From Lysobacter_F sp035645555 (lineage in GTDB: Bacteria; Pseudomonadota; Gammaproteobacteria; Xanthomonadales; Xanthomonadaceae): 57,496 nucleotides of DNA. Shown here in pieces: positions 49,875 through 57,496 of this stretch; within the stretch, counting starts at the first letter, position 1, and each line of letters opens with the position of its first letter. Made by a program: the position numbers and the translations under genes. Under the pieces are notes generated by a model that was not told the DNA's origin, did not search any database, and worked only from the letters and a program-made list of their open reading frames with translations. Location of the stretch: assembly GCA_035645555.1 (NCBI GenBank), contig DASQMI010000064.1:1-57496 (forward strand). Direction: 5' to 3'.

Positions 49875-50606
49875 TCAAAGGTCGTTAGCGGCGAAAATTT
49901 CCTGCAGTCGCCCCAAGCCGACGCTCGCCGCGAGCGGCCAGTGCTCGTGCGCGACGTCGCTGATCGCGCTGCGCTGCGGGTTGATCTCCAGCACGTGTCG
50001 GCCGAGCGCGCGCGCCAGCGCGGGCAGCGAAGCGGCCGGCTGCACCAGCCCGGAGGTGCCAACCACCACCACGCGCTCGCACTCGGCGATCGCCTGTTGC
50101 GCGCGTTGCCACGCCGCTTCCGGCAATGCCTCGCCGAACCACACCACGCCGGGGCGGAACAGGTCGCCGCAACGCGCGCAGCGTGGCGGCGGCTCGGCCG
50201 CGCCGTCCGCGGGAGGCGCCGGCGGCTGCACGATCGGGTCCGGCGCGACCTCGGCGCCGCAGCCGATGCAGCGCGAGCGCAGCAGGTGGCCGTGCAGGTG
50301 CACCACGTCGCGGCTGCCGGCGCGTTCGTGCAGGTCGTCGACGTTCTGGGTGACGACGGCCACGTCGTGTCGCGCGGCAAGTTCGGCGATCGCCCGGTGG
50401 CCCGCGTGCGGCTGCACCTCGCGCAGCTGCGCCGCGCGCCAGCGGTACCAGCCCCACACCAGCGCCGGGTCGCGTCGGAATGCCGCCTCGGTGGCCAGCC
50501 GTTCCGCGTCGAAGCGCGCCCACAGCCCGGTGAGCGCGTCGCGGAACGTGGGGATGCCGCTTTCCGCGGACATCCCGGCGCCCGTCAGGAACAGCAGCTG
50601 CGCCAC
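49875..50606 (-). CDS. cobB: NAD-dependent protein deacylase, sirtuin class III type
   Basis: This 243-residue Sir2 protein removes acyl groups from lysines using NAD. Visible motifs are the NAD loop Gly9-Ala-Gly-Met-Ser with SGIPTFR (residues 16-22), TQNVDDLHERAG, catalytic His105, a Cys4 zinc site (Cys113, Cys116, Cys143, Cys146), and GTSGLVQPA. Tyr54 and Arg57 form the YxxR pair that in class III sirtuins favours succinyl- and malonyl-lysine. The start is a GTG at 50606, because the NAD loop begins only eight residues later. It begins 2 nt after the stop of the CPA2 antiporter gene, so the two are probably co-transcribed. Confidence 0.92.
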   Translation of the reverse strand: MAQLLFLTGAGMSAESGIPTFRDALTGLWARFDAERLATEAAFRRDPALVWGWYRWRAAQLREVQPHAGHRAIAELAARHDVAVVTQNVDDLHERAGSRDVVHLHGHLLRSRCIGCGAEVAPDPIVQPPAPPADGAAEPPPRCARCGDLFRPGVVWFGEALPEAAWQRAQQAIAECERVVVVGTSGLVQPAASLPALARALGRHVLEINPQRSAISDVAHEHWPLAASVGLGRLQEIFAANDL

Positions 50607-50608
50607 GG

Positions 50609-52276
50609 CTACAGCGCCGCCGGCGGCAGTTGTCGCGAGCCGCGGTAGTCGGGGGTGGCGAGCACCATCTCGGCCAGGCTGTGCGCGAGCTCGCGTTCGG
50701 CCATCACCGCGCCGTCGGCGCCGTGCTCGAGCAGGTGGCGCACGCCGGCATCGCTGTGCGCCCGCGCGATCACCGCCAGTGCCGGGTTGGCCGCGCGCAG
50801 CGACGCGACCACTTCGCCGGCCTCGAGTGCGTTCGGGATCGCCAGCAACGCCATGCGCGCGTGCTCCGGCCGCGCCTCGGCGAGCACGCGCGCGTCGGCG
50901 GCGTTGCCGCGAATGGCGAGCAGCCCGCTGGAACGCGCGCGTTCGATGCGGTCCTCCTCGCCGTCGACCACCACCACGGTGACGTCGCGCGAGCGCAGCA
51001 GCCGCGCCAGCTCGCTGCCGACACGGCCGTAGCCGATCACCAGCACATGCCCCTCCAGCGTCGGCGGCAACGGGCTCGGCGGGCGCGGCTCGCGCGCCCG
51101 CGCGGCGTGCTCGCGGCGTTCCATCCACGCCAGCAGAAGCGGATTGACCACGATCGACAGCAGCGCCGCGGCCAGGATCAGGTCGTGGCCCTCACCCGGG
51201 AGGATGCGCAGCTGCAACCCGAGGCTGGCGAGCACGAACGAGAACTCGCCAATCTGCGCCAGGCTCACCGCGATCGTCGCCGCCGCGGTGCGTTCGCCGC
51301 CGAAGCCGCGCACCAGCGCCCAGGTCAGCGCCGCCTTGACCGCCACCACCAGCGCGAACGTGGCGGCCACGTGCAGCGGGCGGTCGAGCAGGATGCTCGG
51401 GTCGAACAGCATGCCCACCGAGACGAAGAACAGCACCGCGAACGCGTCGCGCAGAGGCAGCGTCTCGTTGGCCGCCTGGTGGCTGAACTCGGATTCGTTG
51501 AGCAGGCTGCCGGCGAAGAACGCCCCGAGCGCGAACGACACCCCGAACAGCTCGGCCGAGCCGAACGCCACCCCGAGCGCGATCGCCAGCACGCACAGGG
51601 TGAACAGCTCGCGCGAACCGGTGCCAGCCACCCGCTCGAGCAGCCAGGGAATGACCCGGCGGCCCACCGCCAGCATCAGCGCCACGAACGCGGCGACTTT
51701 GACCAGCGTCCACGCCAGCGGGCCGAGCACGCCGTCGCCGCGCGCGTCGCCTTCCAGCAGCCCGGCCAGCGGCGGCAGCAGCACCAGCGCCAGCACCATC
51801 GCGATGTCCTCGACGATCAGCCAGCCGACCGCGAGCCGGCCGGTGCCGGTATCGAGCAGGCGTCGGTCCTCCAGCGAGCGCATCAGCACCACCGTGCTCG
51901 CGACCGACAGCGCAAGGCCGAACAGCACCCCGGCGGCGTCGCGCCAGCCGAATCCGAACCTCGCCAGCGCCCAGCCGATCGGCGTCACCAGCGCGATCCG
52001 CAGCAGCGCGCCCGGCACCGCCACCGCACGCACCGCCAGCAGGTCGCGCATCGAGAAATGCAGGCCGACGCCGAACATCAGCAGCATCACGCCCACCTCG
52101 GCCAGCTGCGGGGTCAGCGTGCGGTCGCCGATGAAGCCGGGAGTGAACGGCCCGACCACCACCCCGGCGAGCAGGTAGCCCGCGATCGGCGACAGCCGCA
52201 GCCGCTGCGCCAGGGTGCCCAGCACGAAGGCGAGCACGAAAGCGGCGACCAGGGTGGCGATCAACGGATGCGACAT
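50609..52276 (-). CDS. CPA2-family cation:proton antiporter with RCK domain
   Basis: The 555-residue protein has 12-13 membrane segments of the CPA2 (KefB/KefC/YbaL) type at about residues 1-385, then a TrkA-N/RCK nucleotide-binding domain (about 410-530) with the Rossmann motif VIGYGRVGSELA. It probably exports K+ or Na+ in exchange for protons, gated through a nucleotide bound to the RCK domain. I see no separate KefF- or KefG-like gene. GAGG lies before the ATG at 52276. It diverges from an AraC-type regulator and leads directly into the sirtuin gene. Confidence 0.92.
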   Translation of the reverse strand: MSHPLIATLVAAFVLAFVLGTLAQRLRLSPIAGYLLAGVVVGPFTPGFIGDRTLTPQLAEVGVMLLMFGVGLHFSMRDLLAVRAVAVPGALLRIALVTPIGWALARFGFGWRDAAGVLFGLALSVASTVVLMRSLEDRRLLDTGTGRLAVGWLIVEDIAMVLALVLLPPLAGLLEGDARGDGVLGPLAWTLVKVAAFVALMLAVGRRVIPWLLERVAGTGSRELFTLCVLAIALGVAFGSAELFGVSFALGAFFAGSLLNESEFSHQAANETLPLRDAFAVLFFVSVGMLFDPSILLDRPLHVAATFALVVAVKAALTWALVRGFGGERTAAATIAVSLAQIGEFSFVLASLGLQLRILPGEGHDLILAAALLSIVVNPLLLAWMERREHAARAREPRPPSPLPPTLEGHVLVIGYGRVGSELARLLRSRDVTVVVVDGEEDRIERARSSGLLAIRGNAADARVLAEARPEHARMALLAIPNALEAGEVVASLRAANPALAVIARAHSDAGVRHLLEHGADGAVMAERELAHSLAEMVLATPDYRGSRQLPPAAL

Positions 52277-52307
52277 CGGATCCTCGCGCGGGTGGATGAT
52301 GCGAGTG

Positions 52308-52394
52308 TGCTGGCTGGCCGGTGCACATGCCAGCAAGGCCGCTTGCGCAAGATCGGAACCGCCGATGCGTCCGTCCGGAGCCAGGCTGGACGCA
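52308..52394. promoter_or_regulatory. Inverted repeats in the antiporter/AraC divergent gap
   Basis: The 136-nt gap carries three symmetric elements: TGCTGGC with GCCAGCA (52308-52335, 14-nt spacer), the palindrome CTTGCGCAAG (52342-52351), and TGCGTCC with GGACGCA (52366-52394, 15-nt spacer). They are plausible regulator-binding sites; the last could also fold in the leader of the AraC-type gene. Confidence 0.4.
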
Positions 52395-52412
52395 CCCACG
52401 CCGGAGGCTGTC

Positions 52413-53291
52413 ATGAACACTGCGACCCGCACTGCCCACCTCGGCCGCATCGACCGCGCGGTTGCGCTGCTGGAACGCGCGATCGCCGACGGTGGCGAGC
52501 TGCCGGACCTCGCGCGGCTCGCCGAGGCGGCGGCGTTCTCGCCGTTCCACTTCCACCGTGTGTACCGCGCGCTCACCGGCGAGACCGTCGGCCGCACGGT
52601 GGCACGGTTGCGCCTGCTGCGGGGGCTGCGGCTGCTGGCCGCACCGGGTGCCGCAGTCACCGACGCCGCGCTCGCGGTCGGCTACGAGACGCCGCAGGCG
52701 TTCGCGCGTGCGTTCCGCGAGGCACTGGGCGCCACGCCGAGCGAGCTGCGTCGCGATCCGGCGCGGATCGCCGCCGAGATGGAACGGCTGTCGCGTCCAC
52801 CGGCGCCTGTGTCCGCCGCGGTGCCGCTGCGGGTGGAGGTGGTGTCGGTGGAGCCGTTCCGGGTCGCCGCGCTGCGCAGCGTCGGGCCGGCGCAGGACCT
52901 CGACCAGGCGTACGGGCGCCTGTTCGCCTGGGCCGGCGCACGCGGCCTGCTCGACCGCCTTGCCGGGCTGTACGGCGTGCCGTGGAGCGACCGCAGCGAA
53001 GCCGGCGCCGACTGCGTGTTCGACTGCATGCTGGCGTTCGATGCCGGCTTCGCCGACGACCCGGACGCCGGCGTGCGCGCGCAGACGCTGGGCGGCGGCC
53101 GCTACGCGCGCGTCCGGCACGTCGGGCCGTTCGCCGGGCTGGAGCCGCTGATCGACCGGATCATCGCCGAGTGGCTGCCGGCGCATGGCCAGACGCTGCG
53201 CGATGCGCCGATCCACGAGGCCTATCTCGACGACCCGGAGCACACGCCGGAGACGCTGCTGCGCACCGACGTGTTCGTGCCGCTGGGGTGA
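52413..53291 (+). CDS. AraC-family regulator with GyrI-like effector domain
   Basis: The 292-residue protein has an N-terminal AraC/XylS double helix-turn-helix (about 12-115; AAAFSPFHFHRVYRALTGETVGRTV and the second-helix GYETPQAFARAFREALG) and a C-terminal GyrI-like/Rob-type domain (about 135-290), which in relatives binds hydrophobic cations or other small molecules. GGAGG lies 6 nt before the ATG. It is divergent from the CPA2 antiporter-sirtuin pair and may control it; the effector is unknown. Confidence 0.93.
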   Translation: MNTATRTAHLGRIDRAVALLERAIADGGELPDLARLAEAAAFSPFHFHRVYRALTGETVGRTVARLRLLRGLRLLAAPGAAVTDAALAVGYETPQAFARAFREALGATPSELRRDPARIAAEMERLSRPPAPVSAAVPLRVEVVSVEPFRVAALRSVGPAQDLDQAYGRLFAWAGARGLLDRLAGLYGVPWSDRSEAGADCVFDCMLAFDAGFADDPDAGVRAQTLGGGRYARVRHVGPFAGLEPLIDRIIAEWLPAHGQTLRDAPIHEAYLDDPEHTPETLLRTDVFVPLG

Positions 53292-53364
53292 CGGCGCGGC
53301 GTGCCGCGTCTCGCCGCGGCACGCGAAACGGTGGGTGGCGCGGCGGGCGACGTGGCCGGGCAGG

Positions 53365-53370
53365 CATAAT
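53365..53370 (+). promoter_or_regulatory. -10 box directly before the ABC-F gene (leaderless start candidate)
   Basis: CATAAT ends exactly 6 nt before the ATG at 53377, which has no ribosome-binding site. No clear -35 box is present at normal spacing. Confidence 0.4.
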
Positions 53371-53376
53371 TCGCCG

Positions 53377-55266
<1,890 letters not shown>

Positions 55267-55331
55267 CGTCTTGAAAACCGCCCGCGTCGCCCCCACCGAC
55301 GCGACAGCCTTATCGCCATCGAGCCATCCCC

Positions 55332-55619
55332 ATGCCGATCTACGCCTTCGAATGCGCCGACTGCGGCCACAGCTTCGACCGGCTGCAGAAGCTCAGCGAC
55401 CCCGATCCGACCGAATGCCCGTCCTGCGCCAAGCCGGGCGTGCGCCGGCAGCTGACCGCGCCGCAGTTCCGTCTGGCCGGCGGCGGCTGGTACGAGACCG
55501 ACTTCAAGAAGGACGGCGAGAAGAAGCGCAACCTCGCCGGCGACAGCGGCGGCTCCAGCGAATCGAAGAGCGACAGCAAGCCCGCCAGCGAGTCCAAGCC
55601 GGCCTCGACCGCCGCCTGA
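55332..55619 (+). CDS. FmdB-type zinc-ribbon protein
   Basis: The 95-residue protein starts with the FmdB/CxxC_CXXC_SSSS ribbon: MPIYAFECADCG, with Cys8, Cys11, Cys29 and Cys32 arranged to bind one zinc. The C-terminal 30 residues are a Ser/Lys/Pro/Ala tail. The function is unknown; the gene is commonly found just before aspS in gammaproteobacteria, as here. It is 65 nt after the ABC-F gene and followed by a strong terminator, which separates it from aspS. No clear ribosome-binding site precedes the ATG. Confidence 0.9.
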   Translation: MPIYAFECADCGHSFDRLQKLSDPDPTECPSCAKPGVRRQLTAPQFRLAGGGWYETDFKKDGEKKRNLAGDSGGSSESKSDSKPASESKPASTAA

Positions 55620-55642
55620 GCCCGCGTCCGGTCGCGCCCTCC

Positions 55643-55675
55643 CGGCCCGCCGTCCACCGGCGGGCCGTTTGGTTT
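55643..55675 (+). terminator. Intrinsic terminator after the FmdB-type gene
   Basis: A perfect 9-bp stem (55643-55651 with 55659-55667) with a 7-nt loop is followed by TTTGGTTT. It lies 24 nt after the stop codon, so aspS is probably transcribed from its own promoter; TACCAT at 55712-55717 is a weak -10 candidate. Confidence 0.85.
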
Positions 55676-55792
55676 CCGGCAGCGGACGGCCGCCGCCCGC
55701 GCGCGACCGGCTACCATACGCCGTTCCCGTGACGCCCGCCGCCGTGCCGTGCCCGGCGCGCCGCCGCGTCCACGACGTAACCCGGAGTCTCC

Positions 55793-57496
55793 ATGCGCAC
55801 CCATTACTGCGGCCTCGTCGACGAGGCGCTGATCGGCCAGACCATCACCCTGTGCGGCTGGGTGGACGTCGCCCGCAACCTCGGCGGCCTGTGCTTCGTC
55901 GACCTGCGCGACCACGAAGGCATCGTGCAGATCGTCGCCGAGCCGTCCGACGCGGAGGGCAATGCCGAGGTGCTGGCGGCCGCGGCCGGGCTGCATTACG
56001 AGGACTGCCTGCGCGTCACGGGCGTGGTGCGCGCGCGCCATGCCGTCAACGACAAGATCCGCACCGGCAAGGTCGAAGTGGTGGCCACCCGCATCGAGGT
56101 GCTCAACAAGGCCGAGCCGCTGCCGTTCCACGCCCACGAGAACCCGGGCGAGGACATCCGCCTCAAGTACCGTTATCTGGACCTGCGCCGCCCGGAGATG
56201 CAGCGGATGATGCGCACCCGCATCAGGCTGGTGCAGGCGCTGCGCCGCTGGCTGGACGCGCGCGGCTTCCAGGACATCGAGACGCCGATCCTCACCAAGG
56301 CCACGCCGGAGGGCGCGCGCGACTTCCTGGTGCCGGCGCGCATGCATTCGGGCGAGTTCTACGCGCTGCCGCAGAGCCCGCAGCTGTTCAAGCAGATCCT
56401 GATGATGGCGGGCTTCGACCGCTACTACCAGATCGCGCGCTGCTTCCGCGACGAGGCGCTGCGCGCCGACCGCCAGCTCGAATTCACCCAGCTCGACATG
56501 GAGTTCGCGTGGGTGAGCGAGCGCGACGTGCAGGACACGGTCGAGGCGATGATCCGCGACGTATTCCGCGAGGTGATCGGCGTGGAGCTCGCCGATCCGT
56601 TCCCGCGCATGACCTACGCCGAGGCGATGCGCCGCTACGGCTCCGACAAGCCGGACCTGCGCATCGCGCTGGAACTGGTCGACATCGCCGAGCTGGTCAA
56701 GGGTAGCGAGTTCAAGGTGTTCGCCGACTGGGCCAACGCTGCCGACGGCCGCGTGGTCGCGCTGCGGGTGCCGGGCGGCGCGCAGCTGTCGCGCAAGCAG
56801 ATCGACGACTACGCGGCGCACGCCGCCAAGTTCGGCGCCAAGGGCTTGGCGTGGATGAAGGTCGAGGACGCGACCAAGGGCCGCGACGGCATCGGCTCGC
56901 CGATCGCCAAGTTCCTCGACGACGCCACGCTCGATGCCATCCTCCGCGCCACCCAGGCCAACACCGGCGATGCGATCTTCTTCGGCGCGGCGAGCTACAA
57001 GACCGCGAGCGACTTCATGGGCGCGCTCCGCCTGAAGCTCGGCAAGGATCTGAACCTGGTCGAGGACGGCTGGAAGCCGCTGTGGGTCACCGATTTCCCG
57101 ATGTTCGAATGGGACGAGGAAGCCGGTCGCTACGTCGCGCTGCATCACCCGTTCACCGCGCCGGCGGTGGACGACATCGACGACCTGCGTGTGAACGCCG
57201 CCACCGCGGTGTCGCGCGGCTACGACATGGTGCTCAACGGCAACGAGATCGGCGGCGGCTCGATCCGCATCCATCGTTCCGACATGCAGAGCGCGGTGTT
57301 TGACCTGCTCGGCATCGGCCGCGACGAGGCCGAGCTCAAGTTCGGCTTCCTGCTGGAGGCGCTGCGCTACGGCGCGCCGCCGCACGGCGGCATCGCGTTC
57401 GGCATCGACCGCATCGCCGCGCTGATGGCCGGCACCGAGTCGATCCGCGACGTGATCGCGTTCCCCAAGACCACCACCGCGCAGTGCCTGATGACC
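55793..57496 (+). CDS. aspS: Aspartyl-tRNA synthetase (partial)
   Basis: This class II synthetase charges tRNA-Asp. 568 codons are visible and the frame runs off the right edge. Parts in order are the N-terminal OB-fold anticodon domain (about 1-110), motif 1 region KYRYLDLRRPEM, motif 2 with Arg219 and Glu221, the bacterial GAD insertion (about 290-420), and motif 3 (GGIAFGIDRI) near residue 540. In the anticodon domain a Leu stands where non-discriminating enzymes have His (ARNLGG versus RRDHGG), suggesting an Asp-only enzyme. Two usually conserved positions near motif 2 differ: Ala222 for Asp and Leu229 for Pro. Confidence 0.96.
   Translation, partial: MRTHYCGLVDEALIGQTITLCGWVDVARNLGGLCFVDLRDHEGIVQIVAEPSDAEGNAEVLAAAAGLHYEDCLRVTGVVRARHAVNDKIRTGKVEVVATRIEVLNKAEPLPFHAHENPGEDIRLKYRYLDLRRPEMQRMMRTRIRLVQALRRWLDARGFQDIETPILTKATPEGARDFLVPARMHSGEFYALPQSPQLFKQILMMAGFDRYYQIARCFRDEALRADRQLEFTQLDMEFAWVSERDVQDTVEAMIRDVFREVIGVELADPFPRMTYAEAMRRYGSDKPDLRIALELVDIAELVKGSEFKVFADWANAADGRVVALRVPGGAQLSRKQIDDYAAHAAKFGAKGLAWMKVEDATKGRDGIGSPIAKFLDDATLDAILRATQANTGDAIFFGAASYKTASDFMGALRLKLGKDLNLVEDGWKPLWVTDFPMFEWDEEAGRYVALHHPFTAPAVDDIDDLRVNAATAVSRGYDMVLNGNEIGGGSIRIHRSDMQSAVFDLLGIGRDEAELKFGFLLEALRYGAPPHGGIAFGIDRIAALMAGTESIRDVIAFPKTTTAQCLMT

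Overview
The window is about 57.5 kb of very GC-rich bacterial chromosome. It carries 45 protein genes (two cut by the window ends) and one RNA gene. Gene content and order point to a gammaproteobacterium of the order Xanthomonadales (Lysobacter/Luteimonas/Xanthomonas relatives). The main evidence is the run mraZ...ftsZ-lpxC-dciA-M23 peptidase-secA-MutT/TMP synthase-coaE-pilDCB-pilAA-pilRS-sucCD, and a division cluster without murD. No insertion sequences, prophage genes, tRNA genes or CRISPR arrays were seen. Almost everything is conserved housekeeping DNA. Names rest on motifs and gene order read from the sequence, not on database searches.

Layout. 1-2575: lpoA (partial, minus strand) diverges from rsmI, followed by RNase P RNA. 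2576-17302: an untranscribed-looking gap with the dcw promoter and a phased repeat array that looks like an MraZ operator, then mraZ-rsmH-ftsL-ftsI-murE-murF-mraY-ftsW-murG-murC-ddlB-ftsQ-ftsA, nearly all joined by 4-nt start/stop overlaps. 17438-19845: ftsZ, terminator, lpxC. 20050-25972: dciA (minus) diverges from an M23 peptidase, then secA, a Nudix/TMP synthase-like fusion and coaE. 25974-34462: type IV pilus block on the minus strand (pilS, pilR, two major-type pilins each with a sigma-54 promoter, pilB, pilC, pilD). 34585-38374: sucCD and glutamine-dependent nadE. 38378-42064: a PhzF-like protein, bamD, and divergent rluD-pgeF. 42101-46106: trehalose cassette otsB-GH15-otsA on the minus strand, lying inside what is elsewhere a continuous rluD-pgeF-clpB neighbourhood. 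46246-48852: clpB behind a heat-shock promoter. 48913-49862: a small accessory locus (a 62-residue protein and a three-helix membrane protein resembling DUF6338). 49875-53291: a sirtuin, a CPA2 antiporter and a divergent AraC/GyrI regulator. 53377-57496: a YheS-type ABC-F ATPase, a FmdB-like zinc ribbon and aspS (partial).

How the genes work together. Most of the first 20 kb builds and places the septal cell wall: muropeptide precursor ligases, lipid I/II synthesis, divisome scaffold and transpeptidase. LpoA and the MurC-product editor PgeF fit the same theme. The pilus block is a self-contained regulon in which PilS/PilR and sigma-54 would drive two pilin genes.

The most notable points are the missing murD (suggesting the MurD2/MurL route), the 10-bp-phased repeats at the dcw promoter, the sigma-54/terminator junction between the twin pilins, a synthesis-plus-degradation trehalose operon inserted into conserved synteny, several starts that look leaderless, and the DUF6338-like locus. 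That locus is the only part of the window that looks foreign and functionally undescribed.
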